NCBI RefSeq assembly: GCF_030272615.1
Contig: NC_081405.1
Location: forward strand, 571,438,252-571,502,251
DNA length: 64,000 bases
Source of the DNA: Cryptomeria japonica
Lineage: Eukaryota; Streptophyta; Pinopsida; Cupressales; Cupressaceae
Reading direction: 5' to 3'
The first letter of the stretch is position 1, and each line of letters opens with the position of its first letter. Both the position numbers and the translations under genes were made by a program. The notes below the pieces were generated by a model. It was not told the origin of the DNA and did not search any database. It saw nothing but the letters and a program-made list of their open reading frames with translations. Positions 1 through 10,204 of the stretch are shown here, piece after piece.

Positions 1-914
1 CCCCTGTGCTCTACAACTCAATTCACACGTACTATCCTCATTCAACCGCTTTGTTACATGATGATGCCAGATCTATGGATTCTTCATCAAACACACCAAA
101 ATGTTGGAGCAACATTTGGGCACTAGATTCTGACCTATCATACAAAGGCCTATCATATTCTACAGTTTCAAGATTCTTGACTGAGAAATGATAGGCCAAA
201 GTCCATTACATTTGTCAAAACCTAGGGTTTTAAGGGTTTCAGACCACTCGATAAAATAATGCTTGCCAAACAAAATAGAGATCGCTTCAAAACTTCAATT
301 GAATTATAAAAAAAAGGTAAGTCACTATAGGTTCAGGATCTATATCATAATCATGCTTTACAGTCCACCTTCAATGAGGAATGAACAGAAAATGAGACGA
401 TTCTCAGAATTTCCAACACCTTGATGCTTGTATTATGCTCCAACCAACAACAACCTTACATATTTTAGTCTTTGGGACCATTATAGGTTCTTCCCCAACG
501 ACCACAACCATCTCCAACTGATTTTCAAGTGAACTAACCGTTGGAGTACAAAACCAACCAAAAGTTGCAAAATTGTCATGACAACAAATGGACAACTTTT
601 GCAACTTATGACCAACTTAGACTCTAGACTACCTTAGGACCCTAAAGTCATCACATATAATTTTATTTCATAAAAAATGACTCAAATAACCTTTTGGTTA
701 CTTGGTCTCACAATTTAGACCATTGTGACCCTTATTGACCCAAATTGCTCTACAAGACCCTAAGTGACAATTTCACCCACACTTGGACAAAACTTTCTTC
801 TATTACATTGATAACATCAATGACCCATGGGGCCTCATTACATTTATCGTAGACTAGTTGTCAACTAACATGACCTTGATCCATGCCATCATAGGTGGTG
901 GTCCTGCACCAAGA
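1..914. other. No recognisable gene
   Basis: AT-rich sequence with only short chance reading frames. I see no protein motif, RNA gene or clear repeat. Homology with the upstream region of the intact UGT begins only near 915. Confidence 0.5.
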
Positions 915-1913
915 CCATAACTTTACAAATAGAACACCATTATTATGCATTGATGACAACAACTAACACCACTACAATTTGTGTGGACAAGAATGTATAA
1001 AACAACACAACTATAATTAATATGTACAGTGACATATATGGGATCCGTGTAATGGTCATCTACCCTTGAGAAGTCTTGTTAGGACAACATCTATCCCACA
1101 TTTTGTATGTACATTTGACTATTTTTATTTTGATTTTTTTTTTTTTTTTATGGAGGTCCAAACTTGCGAGCATGGCAGCCCAATGAGGGAATGAACCCTA
1201 CGAGCTACCAGCCCAACGATGGCCTTCAAAAAGTAGTTTTTGTCACCTAATACGGTGGCACGAGCCTATAGGTTGAAACCTCTTTGGCTAAGAGCCAAGG
1301 ACCGAAGGGTATCAATTCTGCTAAATTCGTCTGAGGCACGATCCCGACCTCATCCCTTATGATGTTGGACCCTTTGCACTCAACAAGACTTGATCCCTAG
1401 TGGGCTCATTCGATGCCATTCAACTTCACTAGTACACCAAGGGCCCGTTCACAACTATTTATTTTTTGAAATTCAAAATTATTGCATATTTTGAATTTCA
1501 ATTGATTAATAAATACAGGTAATGTGCATTTTATAGTCAAATGGGCATCTAATGGTCAAATGCAACTTATGGTCAAGTAGAACTAGTATTTTTTTGTTTG
1601 TTGATGTTGCTCTACCTAATTTATTTATTCATGGGATAGTTGAAAAAGTTGCAAATTTCATTATAACTTTGAACATGAGAAGAAATAAAATGCAGAGGGT
1701 TTGACTGACATGGTTGACTGTCCTATAAAATCTTATTTTTTACCTCATACGGTTCTATCCTTAAATGCATCTTACAATCAAGTGAACATCCCTTCGTCAA
1801 GTATGCTTAAATTTTCGTTGAAGTTGTTCAACCCAATTTAATTATTGAGTTGAATATTGAAAAAAAAAAAAATTAAAATGCTTTAGACAAATAGCTTGAT
1901 TGACTTGGCCGAC
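915..1913 (+). promoter_or_regulatory. Upstream region of UGT copy 1 (duplicated promoter)
   Basis: This stretch aligns by eye with 16135-16690 upstream of the intact UGT. Shared blocks include AACACAACTATAATTAAT, TCTTGTTAGGACAA and GAAATTCAAAATTAT. The clearest promoter element is CTGTCCTATAAAA with the TATA box at 1724-1730, matching CTGTCCTATAAAC at 16514-16526. The copy is interrupted by a SINE-like insertion. Just before the coding part, about 130 bp corresponding to 16690-16806 is missing: the text passes from GGCCGACTGA directly into the codons for the fifth and following residues, so the 5' leader and start codon are gone. Confidence 0.75.
1119..1469 (-). mobile_element. SINE-like retroposed insertion, flanked by imperfect target duplication
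   Basis: About 320 bp sits in the copy 1 promoter and is absent from the equivalent place upstream of the intact UGT. On the minus strand it ends in a run of about 16 A (the T run near 1134-1149). It is flanked by ACTATTTTTATTTTGA at 1119 and ACTATTTATTTTTTGA at 1454, a degenerate target-site duplication of about 16 bp. A poly-A tail plus duplicated target is the mark of LINE-machinery retroposition. A GGGTTCATTCCC stretch on the minus strand resembles a pol III B box, but it lies near the tail and I cannot place an A box, so SINE is tentative; a retroposed transcript fragment is the alternative. Confidence 0.6.
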
Positions 1914-2316
1914 TGAGAGTACAGAAACCACACATGGCGCTATTACTGTTACTTGCACTAGGTCACTACCGAACAACTTAAATCACACAAACTAAGCTTA
2001 CACTTCTAGTCTTAATAATGCAAAACACGCAAAATTGACTGACATTCTCTAAATTTAATATATTGCTTAATGTGTGGAGTTTAAGACTAATCGGTCACTG
2101 TTGGAATTCTCAAGGCTTGTTGCATCCCAACATCTGACAGTCAGCCATGTCACCACACCCGCCAACGTACACCATCTACAAGACATCGTTGATGAAGCTG
2201 TAAACTGCGGTATCTATGTTCGCCTGCTAGTCCATTCTACAATACACATGGGAGGCCTGTTAGAGGGCCAAGAAAGCTCTGATTTGTTTCCTCAGGAGTA
2301 CCACGATAGCATATTT
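1914..2316 (+). pseudogene. UGT copy 1, 5' part (broken glycosyltransferase)
   Basis: Homologous to residues about 4-96 of the intact UGT at 16807. It begins at GAGTACAGAAACCACA without a start codon. The catalytic-histidine region (LGH) is followed by a short insertion at 1968-2092. The frame then continues with SRLVASQHLTVSHVTTPANV, close to the intact protein with a few substitutions, through to the codons matching HGSIF. At 2316 the homology stops exactly at the CACTA transposon and resumes at 14981. Loss of the ATG, the internal insertion and the 12.7-kb transposon each suffice to kill it. Confidence 0.93.
1961..2099. mobile_element. Short insertion (about 125 bp) in UGT copy 1
   Basis: Between GGTCACT at 1961-1967 and GGTCACT at 2093-2099 lie 125 bp that have no counterpart in the intact UGT. 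The repeated GGTCACT could be a 7-bp target duplication, and the ends are weakly inverted around CTTAAA, which would suit a small non-autonomous DNA transposon. However, the second GGTCACT could also be a mutated version of the original TTCCTCT, since the codons in between are otherwise missing. The insertion is clear; its class is not. Confidence 0.5.
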
Positions 2317-2640
2317 CACTACTGAATAGAGGGATGTTTTAAGACAGATTTTTAGACAATTTTTGAGGAAATTGTTTCAATTTGAGACAAAAAAAATTTG
2401 GTAATGTCTTTAAAAATGTCTTTAACCGAGTGTCTTAAATTATCGTCTTTAAAATTGTCTCTATAGAGATGATATAAAACATATTTTTTTTGGTCTTTGT
2501 TGAGACAATTTGGGTTTTAAAGACAAATTGTCTCTCTAGAGGCAATAGTTGAGATTAAAATCATATTGTCTATCGAGAGACGATATGTCTTTAGATCTCA
2601 ACTATTGTCTCTCTAGAGACTATATAAAAAAAGGTATTAA
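2317..2640. repeat. Left terminal and subterminal repeats of the CACTA element
   Basis: After the terminal repeat the sequence is packed with variants of TTGTCTCTCTAGAGACAAT and GTCTTTAAAATTGTCT in both orientations. The clearest pair is an inverted repeat: 2527-2553 (ATTGTCTCTCTAGAGGCAAT and on) against 2594-2620 (GATCTCAACTATTGTCTCTC and on), able to form a hairpin with a loop of about 40 nt. In known CACTA elements subterminal motif clusters bind the transposase. The right end repeats the style more sparsely (TGTCTTAA near 14857 and 14951). Confidence 0.75.
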
Positions 2641-3966
2641 AAAAATAAACAATTTATTTTCAATTTTTTTGAGTAGTTTTCAATAAAAATGTATTAAAAA
2701 AAATAAACAATAGAAATGTCATAAGTTTATGACAGTCAAAAGGGCTCAAAAAAGGAAAAACGAGTGAATAATGACAAGTGACAAGACAGAGCAGCCATGA
2801 GCTTAAAAAATCCATTTGTGTCTCTGAATATCTCATAGCAACCTTAAGTTGTGTGATAGTCCTAATAGTGATAAACATAGCATGAAGGATTACCCTGAGC
2901 CAAGAAGATAGAAATAGAGAGCCAGAGATCATCAATAGAATGCAAGAACTGTTAAAGTACAAAGCTCATCATGAATCATAACAAAGGCATAACTAGTGAT
3001 TAAAAATACTATTGCATACACATTCAAAAAGAATTAAGAGAAAATATGAATATCACAGAATAATAGAATCGCATTCAACAAACATGACAAAATCTTAACA
3101 ATATATTTAAAAATATCTTTCAAATAAAAGTAAAGAAAGAAATACTATGAAATAAGATCAACCATTCTCAATTCTGAAAAGTGAAAAACAAGGCAACTTA
3201 CCATGGCTACAGTCCCTGCAGTAAATAAGCATACTACAAGCCAACCAAAGCACACCAACCTTCAAAATAAAAGACTGCCACATTGTTGTCCACGCTGTTT
3301 ACTTTAATCAAAAACATTATGGATGCACATTTTACACATTAATGCCAATTGATGATAAAAATTGACATGTATAGAACTTAAAGCTTAATTATTTATTCAT
3401 TGGCTACATGTATTAAAATTTGATATAAAGCTTGCAACAATTATATATTTCCACACGTATATGCAATTGTTGCAATGAATAACACCATCCCAAATTGATA
3501 TGTAATTTTGAATTTTAACATGCAACACTAATATGCAATTGCTGTGATAGAAACTGTGCAAAATTGACATGCAATTGTTAATGCTTACATGCAACCAATT
3601 ATTTAACAACCGAAACATTTGCCATATATATTAATTGGTTACTGAATGTTTTTTTTGTTTTTCTTAGAGGCAAAACAGGTGCATATCTTGCAACCGCTAC
3701 ATATAAAGTATTTTCTATTCTAATAACCACAAAGTACGGCAAAGAATAATCTGGTATTTGTATCTTCTAAAATATCTGGAAGCCCTAAGTGATGATATGA
3801 TAGCTTCTAAATTACCACCTCTTGCTAGCGTACAAAGACAAATCTGAATTTCCTCTGCTGATTTCCTAAAGCATAGATGTAGTATGCACATCTCACATTC
3901 TACAGTTTAATTCTGCTCGACAAAATATGCATTCCTCTGAGAAAAAATTGGCCACAATATGGAGCT
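2641..3966. other. CACTA interior, no identified gene
   Basis: AT-rich transposon interior. The minus-strand stretch from about 3285 to 3200 has an AG acceptor-like start and a GTAAGT donor-like end at 3200-3205 and could be another captured exon, but its translation is not recognisable. Nothing else is supported. Confidence 0.4.
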
Positions 3967-4743
3967 TTAGTCAATCTTTATTGATGCATAAATAGTCCGC
4001 AGGAACCGGAAACAAGCATAAAACCCGATCATGCCAGTCAATACGAAGAACACATATGAGATAATTGTCATGTAGCTAAAATACAGGATTCCTGAGATAA
4101 CTTTTGTGATCTCCAGCTTAGTGAAGAAATAGAATGTAGCATATAAGAATAGGTACAGTGCAGATGAGCCTGAAGTCAGATAAGCTCTCCACCACCAATG
4201 GTAGTCTTCACTGCACAACCGAAAGTAGTAGAGGACTATTGTAATCTCAGCACAGGTGACAATACGGATAACAAAGACTATGAAAAGGAACCCAAAAATG
4301 TAGTAGATTTGGTGTAACCAGATGGAGGTTAAGATGAAGAACAATTCAATGAAAACGGATCCAAATGGCAATGTGCCTCCAATGAATATTTAGAAAACTG
4401 GTTGCATGTACCATGCCTGCTCTGGAATTTGCCTGGGAATTTTACTTGTCTTAACTGGATCCTCAATTGCAGGCTTCTTGTAGCCAAAGTAACTACCAAC
4501 AAAAACCAAGGGAACAGATATCCCAAACCATAAAAAGACCAAAGCAAACATTATCCCAAATGGAATAGCACCAGAGGACTTTTCACCCCAGATCAGTCCA
4601 TTGAGTATAAAGAAAATGGCAAAAGCAATGCCAGGGAATGTGAAAGCAGTCTTGATTGTGTTTGTTTTCCATTCTGTACCTTTGAACATCTTGTACAACC
4701 GAACAGAAGAGTAACCACCAAACAAACCCATAAACACCCACAA
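3967..4743 (-). pseudogene. TM9SF / EMP70 (nonaspanin) C-terminal exon, captured
   Basis: The minus-strand translation matches the C-terminal half of plant transmembrane-9 superfamily proteins, which are multi-pass endosome/Golgi proteins. It starts at an intron acceptor (CTTCTTGCAG, then LWVFMGLFGGYSS), runs through RLYKMFKGTEW, WFGISVPLVFVGSYFGYKKP, IPRQIPEQAWYMQPVF and SEDYHWWWRAYLTSGSSALY, and ends in KID, the family's C-terminal KxD COPI-type signal. About 258 residues with several hydrophobic membrane segments are present. One in-frame TAA at 4390-4392 follows MQPVF; otherwise the frame is open. The N-terminal lumenal domain is missing. The preceding exon lies beside it on the opposite strand. 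Confidence 0.92.
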
Positions 4744-4802
4744 CTGCAAGAAGAAATAGGATGGAAACTGGTCCACGGAGATGTATTCAGGCCCCCATCC
4801 AA

Positions 4803-4929
4803 TTCAAGCCTACTCTGTGTCTATGTAGGAACTGGAGTACAGTTTATTGGTATGACAATTGTGACAATGTTATTTGCTATGTTGGGGTTTCTTTCTCCAT
4901 CTAATCGTGGTGGATTGATGACTGCAATG
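4803..4929 (+). pseudogene. TM9SF / EMP70 preceding exon, in inverted orientation
   Basis: The plus strand encodes SLLCVYVGTGVQFIGMTIV, then MLFAMLGFLSPSNRGGLMTAM, the segment that directly precedes LWVFMGLF in TM9SF proteins. It ends at a GT donor (ATG, then GTGATT at 4930), matching the acceptor that opens the minus-strand exon at 4743. The two exons are therefore consecutive in the parent gene but lie head to head about 60 bp apart, so part of the captured gene was inverted. The retained splice sites show capture from genomic DNA, not from a processed transcript. Confidence 0.88.
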
Positions 4930-5095
4930 GTGATTTCATACAATAACATAAATGATGATAAAACTAATAAAATTCATATAGACATTTTACCAGAAAAGTA
5001 TTCTAGACTTTATTTGCAAAGCGCATATCATGGATCCTTCAACAATCAATATAATTGCCTCATTCAATATATTTTCTTCTTGTGGTATATCATAC

Positions 5096-5500
5096 CTCAT
5101 CCTTCTGATATACCCAGCAAGCTTAAACATTTGTCTTAAGAGTTCAATGTATTCACTCCGGTTTTCTTCAATCTGGTCTAGCAAGAAGGCTACAAGAGAT
5201 AATCCTCCAACCATCCGGCGTGCCTTCTCCACACTTTGCAATATTTGTGCTACAGCTTATATGTTACCTTCATCTCGCTGTAAATACAACCACCTTTAAC
5301 TCTGACTCCTCGTAAATAATTTCAACATACTGCTAACTAATCTTTTACTCAAAATAAAATTAAAATTAGCAGTTACCATCTCCAGCTGAATATGCTTATT
5401 CACAAATTCAAGGAATTCAGACCCACTTTGGATAAAGGATGTCCATTCTGATTCTGAACTAGTGCTTCCCTCTAACGTCTTTTCTTGTATTGACTGCATT
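5096..5500 (-). pseudogene. Two exons of an unidentified host gene, captured
   Basis: Exon 1, about 5500-5378 (minus), encodes SIQEKTLEGSTSSESEWTSF, then IQSGSEFLEFVNKHIQLEM and a GTAACT donor. After a short intron, exon 2 at 5277-5096 opens at a TTACAG acceptor and encodes RDEGNI, a stop, then AVAQILQSVEKARRMVGG and SLVAFLLDQIEENRSEYIEL, ending RRMR at a GTATGA donor. The pieces look like genuine, helix-rich coding sequence: amphipathic, and open apart from one TAA. I do not recognise the family. It lies between the TM9 and cellulose synthase pieces on the same strand as both main blocks. Confidence 0.6.
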
Positions 5501-5793
5501 CACAAACAAAACAATGAGTAAAACGCAAAAAAAAATTAACAGTTCTTATGATTATGGTTGAAGCTAACTCCCATACTAACCCTGTTTAAAATTATAGTCT
5601 CAAAGTTAAGTCATTTGACAACAAAGTAGTCAATATTCATCATGAAGGTGACAATGAAGAATGGAAATGCATTCATGGAAACAAAATAAGAGAGTGATAC
5701 AAAAGAGACTAAGATAGTATTACCAACAAACCCGAAACAAAAAAAACCAATTTGTTTTTGTAAATAATAACTCGTAGTAAAGCACAAAAAAAT

Positions 5794-6325
5794 ATTGTTT
5801 ATATAGTGATCGCAATCAAGATTCAAGAGGAAGGGACCATTTGTAAGGACAGAAGAAACAGAAATCTAAATTCCTCAAATATAAATGATCATTGTTGTTA
5901 ATAATAAGATACACAAGCAGATATATATTATAACAATAAACTTGAATACTGCGAAAGGTATATACCAATGCATTCATTGCACCAGCTCTCTTGTGGTGTT
6001 GGAAGCCAGGCCTCTTTTCACGAGATACATAAACTAAGCAGGGTAGTTCATTTCCAACAATGTCAAGTGCCCCAATATGACCTAAGAATACCTGAAATGA
6101 AAAACAAAAACAAGAAATTGGTAACCTGTGGTCTTTGCAAAATGCTGACAAACATGATTAAAAAAAGAAAAGAAAATACATTCAAGAGTGCATGAATTAC
6201 TAAGAATCAACATTCTCATCAGGTATTGACATAGCGTAATAATACAGTACCTGAATCATCCCAGGATGGTCTTGAGGGTTGTTGCCTATCCATGGCATTC
6301 CATCTTGCATTGCATATCCATCATT
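5794..6325 (-). pseudogene. Cellulose synthase (CesA) gene fragment, three exons
   Basis: Three minus-strand exons match the central catalytic part of plant cellulose synthases (GT2 family, plasma membrane). Exon a (about 6325-6251) encodes [20 protein letters not shown] then MIQ and a GTACTG donor. Exon b (6092-5966) encodes [20 protein letters not shown], then [20 protein letters not shown] and AL, at a GTATAT donor. Exon c (5865-5794) encodes [20 protein letters not shown] then YINN and includes the DCD (DxD) UDP-sugar binding motif. The match breaks off after YINN, where the parent exon should continue. The N-terminal RING domain, the QxxRW motif and the membrane helices are absent, so this is a non-functional genomic fragment moved by the CACTA element. 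Confidence 0.92.
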
Positions 6326-6848
6326 AGATACATATACATCTTGATACATAGCCATGGCGTTCTATTTAAAGAACCATACCATTTTAGAAGCTTAGAAATC
6401 TTGACAATTTCTCACAAAAAACTTACAACTAGAAAATATTTAAGGAACTGTCCTTTTTTAGAAGATTATAAATCTTGATGATTCCTTTTACAAAATAGAT
6501 GTAGCCAGAGATAATAAAACTGACCGAACATAATAGTAAGTCCTAAATTTGAGTTAGTCGTGAAGTTTAGTCTTTGCTGGTCCACAGAAAACTCAATTTA
6601 ACAGTCAGATTACAACTCTAAAGCACTTAAATATGACTTCAGAGAGACACCAAAAAATACCAAACTTTATTCTCAACCATATTTGGGAATAATGTACTGT
6701 TCAATAGAAAATATAAGTCAAATCATAAATCCATTTGTAAAAGTGAATAAATTCACAAGTATTCATTAAACAAATATAATGCTATATAAATTAGGATTAT
6801 AATAGTAATGAATTCTGAACAATGATAGGAAGCCAATGTGTCTCATGT

Positions 6849-7100
6849 TCATTTGTTTCTATCCATCCTCTTTCTTTTTGTCCTCTTTCTACGAGGCACT
6901 TTTCTGATTGTGGGTGTGGATTGTTCATCGCATTTAACACCCTCCTCAAAATTGTTGTCTCCCACTTGCTGATATTCAGGGATAGTTTCCTCGCGAGTTT
7001 CAAGAATGACAGTCAAATCATTGTGTGCAACAAACAATTCATCATGATCCTCTAGCTCCTCTTCATGCTCACTACCTGATGAGTTTGATTGTTGGGCTTC
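6849..7100 (-). pseudogene. Possible terminal exon of an unidentified protein
   Basis: After an acceptor-like GTGTATAG at about 7108-7101 the minus strand reads EAQQSNSSGSEHEEELEDHD then ELFVAHNDLTVILETREET and ends in a very basic RKVPRRKRTKRKRMDRNK before a stop. The switch from acidic to nuclear-localisation-like basic sequence would suit the C-terminus of a nuclear or transposon protein. No family is recognised and no upstream exon was found, so a chance reading frame is possible. Confidence 0.35.
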
Positions 7101-9117
7101 CTATACACGACACAATTTAACTTATTTAAATAACTTAAAACCTCTACATAAACTATTACATGTCATATAATATTATAAAGAACTTACCTCAGTAACTAAC
7201 CCTGTTTAAAATTATACTCTTTGACAAAGATGGAGAGAGAAATCGAAAGAAATAAAACCCTTAAACATGGAGGAATAGTATAATCTATGAGAAAGAAACA
7301 TGAAATAATATTTAAAAAATAATAGATGCTTAATGGCTTATCTCCCTCCAGCATCTTTCAAATAAAGATTGCCACAGAACAAGCTCAATGTATATACAAC
7401 TTAATGCAATGAAAGCTACTAGATTACAGTGATCACAACCTTTTGGCTTTTTTGGGTGCTAAAAGAGGACTGTATAGTGCCACTCCATGATGAATGCATT
7501 GCTCTGAGATATAATAGCATATCGACATGATTAAAGTATTCATATACATTTAGTGCAGTGTTTATCATGGAGTAACCTGTTAAAAGCATAAAGATCATGC
7601 ACCTAAGTACAATCAAATTTTGGGAAAGTAAGAGCTTGTTTTCATTCATTGTCGAGGCACAAAATCTACAGTCATACAGAGGCATGCATGGAAATAATAC
7701 CACTGGACAACCCTAAAGAATGTCAATAACATAAGCAATAATAGAAATATAGTGCACATGGTATAATGGTCAAATAGTCATCAATCGTCATTGATTTCAT
7801 GCACAAGATTGAGGCCTGATTCAAGCTAAGATATATTAGCAGCAAGGATGTCAAGGACAATATTTCAATCTAGTATTTCAGTCAACATTCACATCAAAAA
7901 AAGCCATTGTCTTGATTACAGGACAAAAGGGAAACAATCATGAGATACAGCAGATCCAACTTAAAAAGACAGTGAACAACACAGTGATTTAATTCACTAT
8001 CCAATGACATTGAAGGCTATGAACATAGATTATTTTCAAATCAAGCCTAAAGAGCTTCAATAAGACAGTGAAAGGGGATAGATTCAATGATCAACAAGTC
8101 TCTGTACAAGTGCTTCTTTAGGACAACAATGTGCAAATCAAACATAAGAAAAAGAACTTTGAAAGCCAAGCATATGGTAGAAACAACCTGCAACAAGACA
8201 TAAAAGTGACCTTGTGTTAAGGATATGGACTGAAAAATCACAGTGCTAGGGCATGCAAATGACTCATCTCAATCACATAATCAAGGAGTTGATCAGAGCA
8301 ACAAAGGTTTTGTGCTCAGATCTATGCATTAAGAAGAAAGACAGTGAATAGTGAGATAGGGTTATTTGTGACTAACAAGGCAGAGAAAACCTCAATCATA
8401 AGGGTTATCATAATAATGAAGTGAAGATCAATGACCACGTAATCTTCATGAGATGGTATGATAAAAGAAAATTTTCTTCCATACAAAGGGATATTTTGAG
8501 GGCTAGAAGGGTTTACAGTCGCAGAGAATTGTTGGCCTCTCTAGAAGCTTGTTAGACCCAAACTCCAAAAGATGAAGGCGTGAACAATTTTCCAGCGATT
8601 TGGAGACAGCACCCATAGATTAGGCACAAGACAACATCCATAGATTAGGCACGACAATCTACAGTTGAATGAGAATTAGATGTCGTCGCTGCTCAAATCT
8701 TTTTACAAACCCAAGTTTGTGGAGTTTATAGGTTCTAGTCTGGGGCCCAGGATTGAACAGAGATCTCATTTCTATTTTTAAAATACTCCACCCAGATTAT
8801 CAAGATTCTTAAGTGGGATATTCCTTAAGAACTGTCTTAAAACCATTTTAGCTATTAAATTTCAGAGATCCAATCCTTGGATAAAGAATACAACAGTCAA
8901 TTTTGTTCTACAAAGGAATTTTACAGATATTGTAAAGAGATGTTTGTTGGCTAAGTCACCGCATTCGGTGAACGTCTATCATCAAGTTCAAAATTCATCG
9001 AATATTCCAATTAGAAAATATTCGTTAAAGTTTGGCACAAATTCGCAGTAAAACAAATGTGTTAATTTTTATTAAAAATTATTTTCATTAGATGCTTTTC
9101 ATCTAGGGTTTTCTTAG
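7101..9117. other. CACTA interior, no identified gene
   Basis: AT-rich. A 22-bp stretch (ACTAACCCTGTTTAAAATTA and on) at 7195-7216 repeats one at 5575-5596. No protein match seen. Confidence 0.4.
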
Positions 9118-9313
9118 ATGCGATGTCGTAGGCGCAAGCAGAGGGCACGGGAAGAGGGCAGAGCACACGAACATTGGACGCGAGCAGAGAGTAGAGAGAA
9201 AACGAACAAACTTCGAACAACACCCAACAAGTCCGACAGCGATGCCGAGCTCCGGGTCGCCGAGCTTGACGGGCATTCTGGAAAAGGTCGGACAGTTCAA
9301 TACCTATAATTTA
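9118..9313 (+). other. GC-rich island with a possible captured first exon
   Basis: This stretch is far richer in G and C and in CpG than its surroundings. From an ATG near 9242 it reads MPSSGSPSLTGILEKVGQFN then TYNLL and a GTAAAAGG donor-like sequence. It resembles the 5' end of an ordinary plant gene. The product is not recognised. Confidence 0.3.
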
Positions 9314-10204
9314 TTGGTAAAAGGAAAAAGGGATTCACATGCATGGTAAGAAATGTGACCAAGAAAATGGCTAAGGATGATGCAAGACAAGATATAGATG
9401 ATATGGTTGAGGAAAATTGTACAAGCAATTGCCTGTAATAGAATCAGGCTTGACAGGAAATATGACCATTACAGATTTCACACAGAGATTGCTGACTTAC
9501 CCAGTTGGACATTTTTCGTATGTTTTTGAAACTTTACCAAATGAACATGTCTAGCACCTGCGCATGGAAATTGATGTCTCCATGAGGCAGTTTGTGTGTG
9601 GAACTGTCACTGGTCAGTGCTTGTTCACCCGCATTCCTTGGTCAGTGAACTGATGTCTTTAACTAATGGATGATCTTATTAAAATTAGATTATAATTGAG
9701 ATAATTATTAAAATTCCTGGTGAACAAAGAATGTGGGTAAATTAAAATTTTAATAAAGAATAAGTTTCTGTATCATGCTGAAAATCCAATTATATCCATC
9801 TCAAAAGAATTACTTAGTCGAGATATCTGCAGTATCACCACATTCTATTTTGCCACCAGCCTAATCAAACTGGGCAAAGTTGTAATGACCATGTCCTCAA
9901 TTGGAGGGATTCATGTGCATGTCCAAGAACCAGCAGATCTCACATTGACATGTTATTTAGAACTAATACTGTATTCCTATTGGTCAATGACATCAAAAAC
10001 AAGAATATATCATCATCATCCCTTGCATATAATTTATAAGCAATGAAAAAGAAGAATGTCTTCATTTTATTGGCTCGTCCCCACTTCAGAAGTTCAGGTC
10101 TCGTTGTTGGATTTCGTGTCCTAAGTTTGTTTTGAGTTAGATTAGAGTTGTAATCTTAGTTGGCAACTACGGTAAAATCTAATTCTGTTTGGGTTTGAAT
10201 CAGA

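Noticed and set aside
404-604. Minus-strand 66-codon frame
   Set aside because: No motif, no homologue recognised, no gene context; consistent with chance.
4803-4929. A separate plus-strand gene next to the TM9 piece
   Set aside because: It encodes the exon that precedes the minus-strand TM9 exon, so it is part of one rearranged fragment.
6849-7100. CACTA transposase gene
   Set aside because: The acidic-basic exon could be nuclear, but no transposase motif is present.
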